Assembly (NCBI GenBank): GCA_964407075.1
Contig: CAYOUE010000080.1
Location: 1-13,928 of the forward strand
Length of the DNA: 13,928 bases
Reading direction: 5' to 3'
Source of the DNA: JAHQVI01 sp964407075
GTDB taxonomy: Bacteria; Pseudomonadota; Alphaproteobacteria; Rhizobiales; Rhodomicrobiaceae
The notes under the pieces are model-generated. The model was given only the letters and a program-made list of their open reading frames with translations. It ran no database searches and was not told the origin of the DNA. Positions 6,081 to 13,928 of the stretch are shown one piece after another (the first letter of the stretch is position 1; each line of letters starts with the position of its first letter). A program made the position numbers and the translations under genes.

Positions 6081-6097
6081 CCCGGCCCATTGCCGGG
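6081..6097 (-). terminator. Weak hairpin after the GGDEF-EAL gene
   Basis: CCCGGC (6081-6086) pairs with GCCGGG (6092-6097) around a 5-base loop, 5 bases beyond the stop codon of the GGDEF-EAL gene. No T-run follows on the minus strand. It may help 3'-end formation but is not a convincing intrinsic terminator. Confidence 0.25.
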
Positions 6098-6102
6098 TCC
6101 GG

Positions 6103-8505
6103 TCAGCTGGCGCTCAGCACGGCGTCCCGGCCCCGGCCATCGGGGCCGTTTGTCTTCTGCACCATAGCCAGCGCGGCGGCGGCCGGCAAGGGTGTGCCGC
6201 AGAATGCGCCCTGCGCGTATGCACAGCCCAGCCTTTTGACGATTTCGTAATCCTCAAGGCTCGCGACGCCTTCGGCCGTGGCGGCGATATCGTTCTTCAC
6301 GGCGAAATCCAGGATGGCCTTTAACTTGCCAGCCGCCAGTTCGCTGCCGGCCAGATCACGCGTTACGGAAGGGGCGATCTTCAGCCGGTCGAAAGGGAAT
6401 TTTCCAACATAAAGCGGAGCGGAATAGCCTGCGCCGAAGCGGTCAAGAGAAACCTCGACGCCGATCCGCCTCAGGATCTGAAGCGTACGGGCGACCGCCT
6501 TGCACCGGCTCAGAAAGGCCTCCTCGTGCAGTTCGACGATGAGCCGCCCCGGGGCAACGCCATGCCGATCGAGCGCCTTGGGCACGAATCCGGCCAGCCC
6601 CTGATGGCGAAGGTGGTTCCCGATCAGATTGACCGTGACGCTCATTCCGTCCGGCAGGGCGGAAGCCATCTTGCAGCCTTCCTCGATAAGCCATTCGCCG
6701 AGAATCCCGCAAAACTCGCCGGGGTCGGGCCCGGACTTGCCTGCGTCTTCTGCGGAGCCAGTCCAATGCGGGTACATCTCGAAGCCGGCGATATGTCCGC
6801 TTCCCGTGTCCAGAATGGGTGCGAAGCAGGCCTGCAGGCCGCCTTGCTGGATCGCCTGCCTGACCTCGCATCGGTGGAACGGGCCTGAGCAGACGCTCTC
6901 ATCGTCATCATTGTAGAATCTGTAGGCGCCTCGCCCGTCCTGCTTCGCCCGGTAGAGCGCCATATCGGCCCGCTTCAGCAGCAGCTCGGGATCCACGCTG
7001 GCGCCGCCGAATATGACGACGCCGACGCTGGCTCCGATGTTCACGGTCTGAGCATCCACTTCGAAAGGTTGCTCGAACTCCTCGATGATGCGCTGCGCGA
7101 GATTGGACGCCGCCTGTTCCGGTTCCGGCGAGGACATCACGATCACGAATTCGTCGCCGCCTGTGCGCACGACCGTATCATCATCCCTGACACAGAGTTG
7201 AAGGCGTTTGGCTGCAGCCTTGAGAAGCTCGTCACCTGCATGATGGCCCATGCGGTCATTGACTTCCTTGAAGCGGTCGAGATCGAGGCAAAGCACGGCC
7301 CCTGAACGCGCCGCCCGCTGGCCATTCGCGAGGCGATCAAGAATCTGGCTCAGCTTCCGCCGGTTCGGAAGGCCGGTGAGGGGGTCATGGTGCGCGAGCA
7401 GCTTCATTTCGAGCTGCTCGGTGACGTCCTCCGTCGTCGAGACGAAGCCGCCATCGGCCATGCTCCGGCGCGTAATGGCATATATACGCCCGTCGGAAAG
7501 CTCCTGAATGCGGGACTGCCTTGCTTCGGCTTCCTCCATCCATTTCTTCAGGAAACGGTCGAAATCGATATCTCCGAAAACCCCCTTTTCGTGCATGGAG
7601 CGCAGCAGTTGGGGGAGTGAGACGCCCGGCTTCAACTCCTTGCTGGTCAGGGCGTAAAGATGGCCGAACAAGCTGTTATAAGCGATGATTCTATCGTCGG
7701 GGCCGAACACCGCGACGCCCTGCGGCATATGCTCGATCGTGGTGTCGAGGCGGTAAAGCAGGCTTCGCGCGGCCGAAGCGCCGACCGCAAGGCAGATGAC
7801 GAGCGCGGCCAGAGAAACCAGTCTCTCGATCTCGGCTCCCAGCAGAACGGCGAAAGACGTCAGGTAGACAGTGTAATCCTTCGTGATGGACTCTGCGCCT
7901 TCCTTGTAGATCGCGGCAAGCACGACCAGGACCAGACCGGCGCAGGCCGCCACGCCTGTCACGAGAATCGGAAGCGGATGGAACCGGAGCGCGCGCGACG
8001 CGACCAGCGCGAACAGCAAGGCCAGCGACGGCGCCTTGAGGACGGCTCCGGCCGGATGCTCGTAGGCGAACTGATAAGCCCACACCAGCATGAGAAACAG
8101 GGCGATATCGAAAACGCTGAGGATGTTCAGCGTGCGCTCGGGAAGCGTTGGCAACCGGGTGAGCCGCAATCTCAGCCAGGAACTGAGTGCGAGCGCGGCA
8201 AGAGCCGCGATGACGAAGCCATTGGCCGGAGCGAGGTCGCTGCCGATCCGCGCGCCAAGGTGCAGCAGCAGCACGAACAGGGCGATGCATCCTTGCGCGT
8301 AAGCGACGGCCCGCTCACCGCGCACATCGTGATCTGCGAGTACGGCCCTGATGTAATGCGATGCGCCCGATCCCGGTTCCGGAGGCTCGGCCCCGCGCCG
8401 CCCGGCTTTTGCGCGCAATGTGGCGCAGACATCGGAGCCGTCCCGGATTTCATGCCGCGCAGCGCCTGCCGGACGGCCTGCCGTCTCCTCGGATATCCGC
8501 AACAT
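6103..8505 (-). CDS. Membrane PAS-GGDEF-EAL protein (active GGDEF, eroded EAL)
   Basis: The product is an 800-residue cyclic-di-GMP signalling protein. Residues 1-65 are polar. About six hydrophobic segments follow between roughly 69 and 248 (for example 69-83, 96-111, 131-146, 157-171, 180-200, 230-245). A PAS-like region lies at 255-363 (IEHMPQGVAVFGPDDRIIAYN). The GGDEF domain (about 368-535) has an intact GGDEF at 449-453. Its inhibitory I-site RxxD (Arg440, Asp443) sits exactly five residues upstream, so diguanylate cyclase activity with product feedback is expected. The EAL domain (about 545-780) keeps Glu576, Asn626, Glu658, Lys709, Glu745 and Gln765. However, EALxR is EMYPH, DDFG is DRFG (Arg689 for a metal-binding Asp), and KID is KIA. 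It is probably not an active phosphodiesterase. The start is uncertain: the ATG at 8505 has no ribosome site, and a start up to about residue 60 would still keep all domains. Confidence 0.9.
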   Translation of the reverse strand: MLRISEETAGRPAGAARHEIRDGSDVCATLRAKAGRRGAEPPEPGSGASHYIRAVLADHDVRGERAVAYAQGCIALFVLLLHLGARIGSDLAPANGFVIAALAALALSSWLRLRLTRLPTLPERTLNILSVFDIALFLMLVWAYQFAYEHPAGAVLKAPSLALLFALVASRALRFHPLPILVTGVAACAGLVLVVLAAIYKEGAESITKDYTVYLTSFAVLLGAEIERLVSLAALVICLAVGASAARSLLYRLDTTIEHMPQGVAVFGPDDRIIAYNSLFGHLYALTSKELKPGVSLPQLLRSMHEKGVFGDIDFDRFLKKWMEEAEARQSRIQELSDGRIYAITRRSMADGGFVSTTEDVTEQLEMKLLAHHDPLTGLPNRRKLSQILDRLANGQRAARSGAVLCLDLDRFKEVNDRMGHHAGDELLKAAAKRLQLCVRDDDTVVRTGGDEFVIVMSSPEPEQAASNLAQRIIEEFEQPFEVDAQTVNIGASVGVVIFGGASVDPELLLKRADMALYRAKQDGRGAYRFYNDDDESVCSGPFHRCEVRQAIQQGGLQACFAPILDTGSGHIAGFEMYPHWTGSAEDAGKSGPDPGEFCGILGEWLIEEGCKMASALPDGMSVTVNLIGNHLRHQGLAGFVPKALDRHGVAPGRLIVELHEEAFLSRCKAVARTLQILRRIGVEVSLDRFGAGYSAPLYVGKFPFDRLKIAPSVTRDLAGSELAAGKLKAILDFAVKNDIAATAEGVASLEDYEIVKRLGCAYAQGAFCGTPLPAAAALAMVQKTNGPDGRGRDAVLSAS

Positions 8506-8654
8506 TCGGTTTGTGGGCCTGAACTTACGCTAACGCCTGTGGTTCTGCGCAGAGTAATCCCCCCGATTGAACGATCCGCTAATGCAGCCGTTAAAATTGA
8601 CCGCAAATGCCGCTGGAACTGGCGGATGGCTGAGCATGGATCGCCAGCCGCAAC
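8506..8654. other. Intergenic gap with hairpin after the large repeat-protein gene
   Basis: This 149-base gap holds no gene I can support. CTGGCG (8619-8624) and CGCCAG (8642-8647) form an inverted repeat 8 bases past the stop of the large minus-strand gene. No T-run follows it, so termination is uncertain. I found no convincing promoter for the GGDEF-EAL gene. Confidence 0.4.
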
Positions 8655-11600
8655 CTATTTGATCCGGCGCTGGATCTTGACGCTGATGACGATGAGGACC
8701 AGAGGCCAGATGATCCAATGGACGATCTGCATGACGATCGCATAGAGCGCCGGAGAGACCGATGTCACCGTATAATATGCGGGCGCATCGCCAAACCAGG
8801 CGGCCGGGTTCGCCACTCTGAGCGGACGATTCTCGGCAGGCTCCCATCGCGGGGCTTCGACGAACGGGATAATGGGGACATGGATGCGGGCGACAACTCG
8901 CAAGGACTCCACGTAGTCCCATTCCTGAGGCGAAGGCGAGGAAGAGCGTCGGAGCGTTTCGGTTTCAGGCGCCGACTCGCTGAGCCGGTATGAGGTTGGA
9001 GCAATGTTTTCGGGCATTGAGAATATGAGGAAAGATGGAATTGTGAGGAGTAAGGCTATCCCAAGCAACCTCCAGCCAAGTGTCCAGTACCCGGTAAGCC
9101 TCCCTATCGACTTTTCGAATATCCCTCGAGAGCCGAGCTTACGCATACTTCTGTAGATTTTATCGGCAGGCTCGTCATCGCCCTGATCGCGGAGTACTTT
9201 CTCGACGTTCCTGAAGACTGTGCGATTGAACGGATCGCTCTCTTCCAGAAAGTCGCGGATCGCCTGCTGCTTGTCATCTCCCTTGAGCGTTATTCCAGAC
9301 GAGTCCTTCATCTCTATCTGAGTAAGATGCATCTCCTGAAGATCGGCCTTGACTGGAATCGGCTGTCCAAGCGTCAGCTTGCCGATCTCCGCACGATCCA
9401 GGACAAGCCTTTTGCTATTGTTCTGATCTGTAGTCGGCAGCGACTTTCCCGATAATATGAGATGCGGGGTGCGGATGTCTGTTAGATCGAGCTCTCCGCC
9501 GATGACTGCGTGCCCGCCTTTCAGATCGTAAAATTTGACCTCGCCGCCCGCTCTGGCGCCGCGCATCTTCACGTCCTTTTGCACATCGACGCCGGAAAGA
9601 TCGGCGCCGCCTGCGCATTCGAGGCGGTCCATCTCGATGGACACCGCCTGCAGAACGCTGCGATTCTGCACGGCCTTTTTCGCGTAAACTTGCGCGTCGT
9701 CTTCGGACATGCAACCCGACGCGGTCACGCTTCCGGCGCGAAGAAGACGGCATTCGATCCTGTCGCCGACCTTCAGATTGGTCAGATCGAAACTGCCGCC
9801 GATTTCCGCATTGTCGATCTTGAGCGTCTTGCCGATTCTTGCCGACACTTCGCAGGGATGCGGAATCCTCTCCGTATGCGTTTCGTCGATTTTTTCATTC
9901 AGGCCATGAAAAAGATAAATTTCAGGCCGGCTCCTGAAGAACTGGAAACTGTCGTTGACCTTGACGCTTTTTATTTCGACGGAGTCCGATACGGCTTCAT
10001 TCTCGCCGTTTCCGACCTGAAGCGCGTAGAAGTCGATAGACTCGAATTCGGCGTTCTGAATCGTGACGGCGCCAACGGTGGTGGGCATGAATTCCACCTC
10101 GCCGGCTTCATTCTCGCCGGGCTTGTCGATCAGTTCGGCGCGCATCTGCACGCGCGAAAAGCTGCCGGTAATGATGGTCAGTGTCCCCGCTATCCGCGCC
10201 GCGCAAAAACGGATGTCGGATCCGACCTGGGCGCCGGAAAGTATGACGTCGCCGAATATCCGGGTCGGTTTTGCCGTACCGTAAGGGTTTCCATCGACAA
10301 AGCCTGTAATGTTGGCTCCGGCCGCTGAAAAACTTCCGTGCAGTTCAGCTCCGCAGACCATGAGAGAACCTGCAAGCTCGGTGTTCACCGTACTGAGGCA
10401 AGGCCGATTGAATGGCTGTCCCGGCAAGCCCAGACAGGTCTGAATCATCGGCTTGCCCTGATATTGCAGGGATTGCAGAACAACATTCCCGGAGATCGAC
10501 GAGTTCTCCAGTACGAACTGTTGCGCTGACACTCCCTGCGCATCGATCGCCGCCTTGACGGTCATCGAGTCCAGTTCGACGAAGCCGGGCAGCAGCAGGA
10601 ACAGAATCGGATCGCTCGAACCATCGACCCGGAGAAAACCAGGCGCATCATGTCCGCAAGCCAGAAGGTTCCGCCAGATTGCATAGCCGGGCGGTCCGTA
10701 TCCGACATAGTCCCGGCTGCATTGCAGCCGCTGGATATTCAGCGCGCCGTCGATCGTTGCGCCGCTCAGACACAGATTGCCGACAATATGGGCCGGACGA
10801 GCTGCTCTGTCTTCTGATTGAGGCGAAATCCGTATGAGAGCCGGTTGTAATGTTACGGTACGGCCGAAACGTCCGCCCCTGGCGGAGAAGCCGTATTCGA
10901 GCTTCAGATGCGCCAACGGCTCGCGCCTGTCGATCCTGATGCCGGATAAATCCGATGCGCCACTGACGTCGATCTCGTCGAGATCGGCTCCGCCTGAAAT
11001 ATGGGACGATACCATGTTCAGCGTGGAGTTGATCCTGGCGCCCCGGAGGCTGAAAGCGACATGCTCCGTCTGCTCAGGACTCTTGCCGACTCTGTTTCTG
11101 TCATAATAACCGAAAACCCTCAGCTTGCTGAGCCTGAGCTCGCCGTCGCAGACCATATGCTTGGCATGGAAACGTCCGCGCACGCTGGAATTGACGATTG
11201 AAATCGAGCGCGAGCTGCGCAGATCGTCAATGATGAAGTCGCCGTCAATGTCGATCCCGTTGAGATAAAGATTCCTGTCAATCGAACAGCCCGTCAGCTC
11301 GACATCGCCATTCACCTGCGCATTCTGGATCCGGACCGGCTCGAAGGTTTCGGAGCGTGACAGTAGAATCTCACGGAACTCCTCCGGCGTCATCTCCTGG
11401 CTCTTTCCCTCAAGCAGAAGCACCGGATAGGACGGATGAAAGAGACGCCGGTTGACGGGAAGGTCTGCGGCTTCAGGCTTGTCGTTCAGCATCTCGATCA
11501 TGCCGCTTTTCGCGATCGCGAAAGTGGCGCGGAAAAGATGCCGGCTGTATAGGACGTTCGCCTCGACCCCGCGCTGCTCTTCGTCCCCCTCGACCGGGAC

Positions 11601-12335
11601 AAACCTTGCGCGGGTAATTCGGCCTGCGGCGTCCGATCTCTTCGCTTCCCGCGCGTCCTCGTCCACACGGCTGCGCTGCTCCCCGGCAAGTTCGCTTGCG
11701 AGTTTGCGGAGGTCGCCTGCGTAGTCCTTCGAGTCGAGCAATTCCGCGACTTTTTCATCAGGCACGGAAATGAGCGGCGCAGGCCAGCCGAAATTCTCCC
11801 GCCGTTCGCCGACCACATCCTCGAAGCTGCGTCCCTCCGCCCACGGAATGTCGCTACCCTCCTCGACAATCATGAACGGGCCTTCCTCACCGGCGACGAA
11901 GGTACAGAAGAACTTCAGATATTCCAGATACTGATCGTCGCTGAGAAGCGTTAATGGTGAAGAGGTCGATTGCCCGTTACTGCCGCTCGTGTACAAATTG
12001 TTGAGATTATGAATGACGGGACTTTGCCCGTTCAGAATACGGGCCTCGGGATTGACTTTACCGATCAGCGCGTAAACATGCGCACTTTCGAAACCGCCGC
12101 TCAGATCGGATCTGCTGGCAAGTCTTTTCAGGTCGATCTGGAATTCATAGAGCTGCCAGCCGGGATAACACAGCATGTCCCGCCTGCGCACGCCGGTTAC
12201 GACAAGCGGCTCATCGCCATGATCGCTGGCGCTGAAAAAGCTCCTTTGCTGCGCATCTGTGATTTTACTTTTCAGATATTCAACAGATTCATTTATATCT
12301 TGTAAAATTTCCCAATAGTCATCATCAATAAACAT
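8655..12335 (-). CDS. Large beta-helix-repeat membrane protein, unknown function
   Basis: I do not recognise a named function for this 1226-residue protein. Residues 1-330 form a non-repetitive, mostly hydrophilic domain with no motif I can name; residues 190-240 are charged and helical-looking. Residues about 335-1015 are imperfect repeats of roughly 20-22 residues, each of the form xGxLxLxxAxIxGxLxL. Examples are GNLCLSGATIDGALNI (519-534), GSLMVCGAELHGSFSAAGA (656-674), KTLKIDNAEIGGSFDL (836-851) and GGADLSGVDVQKDVKM (909-924). This pattern suggests a right-handed parallel beta-helix. A helical segment (1030-1066, DPFNRTVFRNVEKVLRDQG) precedes a first membrane span (about 1085-1107), a proline-rich loop and a second span (about 1195-1218). 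The repeat-helix-two-span layout recalls bacterial proteins often labelled 'membrane-associated oxidoreductase' without biochemical support. There is no signal peptide, so the repeats are probably cytoplasmic. The ATG at 12335 has AGGG about 10 bases upstream. Confidence 0.85.
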   Translation of the reverse strand: MFIDDDYWEILQDINESVEYLKSKITDAQQRSFFSASDHGDEPLVVTGVRRRDMLCYPGWQLYEFQIDLKRLASRSDLSGGFESAHVYALIGKVNPEARILNGQSPVIHNLNNLYTSGSNGQSTSSPLTLLSDDQYLEYLKFFCTFVAGEEGPFMIVEEGSDIPWAEGRSFEDVVGERRENFGWPAPLISVPDEKVAELLDSKDYAGDLRKLASELAGEQRSRVDEDAREAKRSDAAGRITRARFVPVEGDEEQRGVEANVLYSRHLFRATFAIAKSGMIEMLNDKPEAADLPVNRRLFHPSYPVLLLEGKSQEMTPEEFREILLSRSETFEPVRIQNAQVNGDVELTGCSIDRNLYLNGIDIDGDFIIDDLRSSRSISIVNSSVRGRFHAKHMVCDGELRLSKLRVFGYYDRNRVGKSPEQTEHVAFSLRGARINSTLNMVSSHISGGADLDEIDVSGASDLSGIRIDRREPLAHLKLEYGFSARGGRFGRTVTLQPALIRISPQSEDRAARPAHIVGNLCLSGATIDGALNIQRLQCSRDYVGYGPPGYAIWRNLLACGHDAPGFLRVDGSSDPILFLLLPGFVELDSMTVKAAIDAQGVSAQQFVLENSSISGNVVLQSLQYQGKPMIQTCLGLPGQPFNRPCLSTVNTELAGSLMVCGAELHGSFSAAGANITGFVDGNPYGTAKPTRIFGDVILSGAQVGSDIRFCAARIAGTLTIITGSFSRVQMRAELIDKPGENEAGEVEFMPTTVGAVTIQNAEFESIDFYALQVGNGENEAVSDSVEIKSVKVNDSFQFFRSRPEIYLFHGLNEKIDETHTERIPHPCEVSARIGKTLKIDNAEIGGSFDLTNLKVGDRIECRLLRAGSVTASGCMSEDDAQVYAKKAVQNRSVLQAVSIEMDRLECAGGADLSGVDVQKDVKMRGARAGGEVKFYDLKGGHAVIGGELDLTDIRTPHLILSGKSLPTTDQNNSKRLVLDRAEIGKLTLGQPIPVKADLQEMHLTQIEMKDSSGITLKGDDKQQAIRDFLEESDPFNRTVFRNVEKVLRDQGDDEPADKIYRSMRKLGSRGIFEKSIGRLTGYWTLGWRLLGIALLLTIPSFLIFSMPENIAPTSYRLSESAPETETLRRSSSPSPQEWDYVESLRVVARIHVPIIPFVEAPRWEPAENRPLRVANPAAWFGDAPAYYTVTSVSPALYAIVMQIVHWIIWPLVLIVISVKIQRRIK

Positions 12336-12535
12336 TTATTATTTACCCTATACCTAACAAAGTGCTCTTATAGGCAAGTCGCAAACTTCCATAATGCAGA
12401 TTTGTTTTCAAGTATTTTTTAGAAAATTTTTATCTGAATGACTTTAAGTTGCAGATCGACTACATTTCTACTTTATTCACATCTGCATACTTGCCGACAA
12501 AGAGCCGAAGTCAGTTCTAGGGCGCAAGGCCGGCG
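12336..12535. promoter_or_regulatory. AT-rich upstream region of the large repeat-protein gene, with GCAGAT repeats
   Basis: This 200-base gap between the transporter stop and the large gene start is strikingly AT-rich for the window, with runs such as TATTTTTTAGAAAATTTTTAT around 12413-12433. ATGCAGAT (12394-12401) and TGCAGAT (12450-12456) are direct copies, and ATCTGCAT (12481-12488) is an exact inverse of the first. A TATAAG on the minus strand (near 12367-12372) could be a -10 box for the large gene, without a good -35. I found no clear terminator for the upstream transporter gene. Confidence 0.35.
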
Positions 12536-13519
12536 TCATTCGCCATGCACCCCGAAGCCCGGAAAGAAATCGGCCGGCAACTGCCCGGTCCCCACAAAAT
12601 AGAGCAGCGCTGAAACCGTCAGCACCGAGAAGACCGTCGTAACGAGGATGCTTGCGGAGGCGCGCTCGATCCAGACGCCGTATTGCTGGGCGATGACGAA
12701 CACGTTCGTCGCGGTGGGCAGCGAAGCGAGCAGCACGGCGGTCATCGTCCAGACCGGATCGAAATCGCCCGCATAGCTCAGGGCGAGATACATCGCGGCG
12801 GGGTGCAGTACGAGCTTCACCGGCACAATGTAGAAGAGCGCCGTAGGTACGCGCTTCAGCGGACGCAGGGCGAGCGTCACGCCCATCGCGAACAGCGCGC
12901 AAGGCGCGGCGGCCTGGGCGAGATAGGCGATCAGCCGCTCCAGAGGCAGAGGCGGGGCGGCCTCAAGAGCCGCAGCCGCAACGCCCACCGCCGTCGCGAT
13001 GATGAAGGGGTGGAGCACAATGCGCCGCACGACTTCCGCAGCGAGCCGCAGCGGGCCTACCTTGCGCTTGCCCGAAAGCGCCATCATCGCCGGGGCGAGC
13101 GTGAAATGCATGATGTTCTCGAAGCAGAAGATCAGCGCCAGCGGGATGGCCGCACTCTCGCCCAGCGCAAGGATCGAAAGCGCCGCGCCCATATAGCCGA
13201 TATTGCCGTATGCGCCGGCAAGCCCCTGGATCGTCGCTTCCGCGACCTTCCCGCGCGTGGCGATCATTCCGAGCGCGAAAGTCAGCATGAAGATCGCGAA
13301 AGTGACCGCGATGTTCACGCCGATGAAACGCCAGCTCGCAAGCTGCTCGATCGGCGTTTTCGACAGCACGCTGAAGAACAGCGCAGGCAAGGCGACATAG
13401 ACGATGAAGGTGTTGAGCCAGCCGAGTTCGTCCAGCGGACGGCGGGTGATGCGCGCGGCGATCACGCCGAGCAGAATCAGGCCGAACAGCGGCAGGATCA
13501 GGCCCACGATCTCATACAT
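12536..13519 (-). CDS. AEC (auxin efflux carrier) family transporter
   Basis: The 327-residue integral inner-membrane protein has about ten hydrophobic segments split around a short basic loop (near residues 150-165, SGKRKVGPLRLAAEVVRR). This is the inverted-repeat layout of the AEC family, usually 310-320 residues. Characteristic stretches are ILPLFGLILLGVIAAR at the start, NTFIVYVALPALFFSVLSKTP, GAYGNIGYMGAALSILALGE, CALFAMGVTLALRPLK and ASLPTATNVFVIAQQYG. Family members export or exchange small organic anions, for example malonate for MdcF; the substrate here cannot be read from the sequence. The ATG at 13519 follows a GGGATGA ribosome site, and the start is 15 bases from the stop of the ABC-F gene. 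The two genes are therefore probably co-transcribed, although a functional link is not implied. Confidence 0.92.
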   Translation of the reverse strand: MYEIVGLILPLFGLILLGVIAARITRRPLDELGWLNTFIVYVALPALFFSVLSKTPIEQLASWRFIGVNIAVTFAIFMLTFALGMIATRGKVAEATIQGLAGAYGNIGYMGAALSILALGESAAIPLALIFCFENIMHFTLAPAMMALSGKRKVGPLRLAAEVVRRIVLHPFIIATAVGVAAAALEAAPPLPLERLIAYLAQAAAPCALFAMGVTLALRPLKRVPTALFYIVPVKLVLHPAAMYLALSYAGDFDPVWTMTAVLLASLPTATNVFVIAQQYGVWIERASASILVTTVFSVLTVSALLYFVGTGQLPADFFPGFGVHGE

Positions 13520-13534
13520 GAACCGTCATCCCGC

Positions 13535-13928
13535 TCAGCCGCTTTCGATCTCTTCCCGGAGCATCTCAAGCTCCAGCCACTCCTCCTCGGCTGCCGCCAG
13601 CGCCTCCTGCGCCGCAGCGAGCGCTGCCGTGTGCGTCTCGAACGCCTTCGGATCGCGCCCATAAAGCCCTGGATCAGCCAGCTTTTTCTCAAGCCCGGCG
13701 ATCTCCTCATGTAGGGCTTCCATCCTGGCGGGAAGCGTCTCCAGCGCGTGCTTCTGCTTGAAGCCGAGCCGCTTGCGCTCCGGCTTGCGCGCCTGCGCGT
13801 GCGGTTTCGCTGCCGTTTTCGGCGCTTTCGGCGCATCCTGCGCGCGCCGCCAGAAGACATCGCCGCCGCGCTGCGCCAGCATGTCGGAATAGCCTCCGGC
13901 ATATTCGGTCCAGCGCCCGTCGCCTTCC
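13535..13928 (-). CDS. ABC-F ATPase, Uup-like, C-terminal part (5' end off window)
   Basis: Only the last 130 or so residues are visible; the gene starts beyond the right edge. The visible part opens with EGDGRWTEYAGGYSDMLAQRGGD, the end of the second ATP-binding domain of Uup/Ettf-type soluble ABC-F proteins. A basic, Ala/Lys/Arg-rich linker follows (KTAAKPHAQARKPERKRL). The C-terminal domain is a coiled coil, from about LETLPARMEALHEEIAGLEKKL to EEEWLELEMLREEIESG. In Uup this C-terminal coiled coil binds DNA and contributes to function; ABC-F proteins in general act on ribosomes rather than in transport. No membrane segment is present. Identification as Uup-like rests on this C-terminal extension, since the two nucleotide-binding domains are not visible. 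Confidence 0.85.
   Translation of the reverse strand, partial: EGDGRWTEYAGGYSDMLAQRGGDVFWRRAQDAPKAPKTAAKPHAQARKPERKRLGFKQKHALETLPARMEALHEEIAGLEKKLADPGLYGRDPKAFETHTAALAAAQEALAAAEEEWLELEMLREEIESG

Noticed and set aside
1..13928. CRISPR arrays, IS elements, integrases, tRNA or rRNA genes
   Set aside because: No regularly spaced repeats, transposase motifs, terminal inverted repeats, cloverleaf sequences or rRNA segments were seen on either strand.

Overview
The window looks like chromosomal DNA from a GC-rich alphaproteobacterium. This is inferred from gene families and codon style; no rRNA or tRNA gene is present to fix the taxon. Most of it is ordinary housekeeping and signalling content. No CRISPR array, insertion sequence, integrase, tRNA or rRNA was seen.

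Layout, left to right. A partial helix-hairpin-helix (DUF4332) gene runs off the left edge on the minus strand. It is divergent from a HerA/DUF853-type P-loop ATPase (509-1990, +), and the gap between them carries a cluster of TTGCGC/GCGCAA half-sites. A secreted RNase T2 gene (2095-2769, +) follows and converges on a tiny single-span membrane protein gene (2777-2959, -). A roughly 480 bp gene-poor stretch (2960-3440) holds four tandem hairpins ending in a Rho-independent-type terminator, which I read as a candidate small RNA, and a strong TTGCAACA-N6-TGTTGCAA palindrome. The palindrome lies ahead of a short-chain reductase (3441-4178, +) whose active site is of the pteridine reductase/FolM type.

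Convergent with that reductase is a two-gene operon on the minus strand: mtnA (methylthioribose-1-phosphate isomerase), then an overlapping FucA-type class II aldolase. A TTGACA promoter candidate lies upstream. Together these look like the MTA/5'-deoxyadenosine salvage route that ends in DHAP (the 'DHAP shunt'), not the full methionine salvage cycle. Next comes an 800-residue membrane GGDEF-EAL protein (-). Its cyclase motif and I-site are intact, but its EAL site is eroded.

The largest gene (8655-12335, -) encodes a 1226-residue protein. It has an unrecognised N-terminal domain of about 330 residues, about 680 residues of beta-helix-like short repeats, a helical segment and two C-terminal membrane spans. 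A notably AT-rich upstream region separates it from an AEC-family transporter gene (12536-13519, -). That transporter gene sits 15 bp behind the C-terminal end of an ABC-F (Uup-like) ATPase gene, which runs off the right edge.

The strongest candidates for something undescribed are the 1226-residue repeat protein, the structured RNA candidate at 3033-3176, and the TTGCGC cluster at 280-445.
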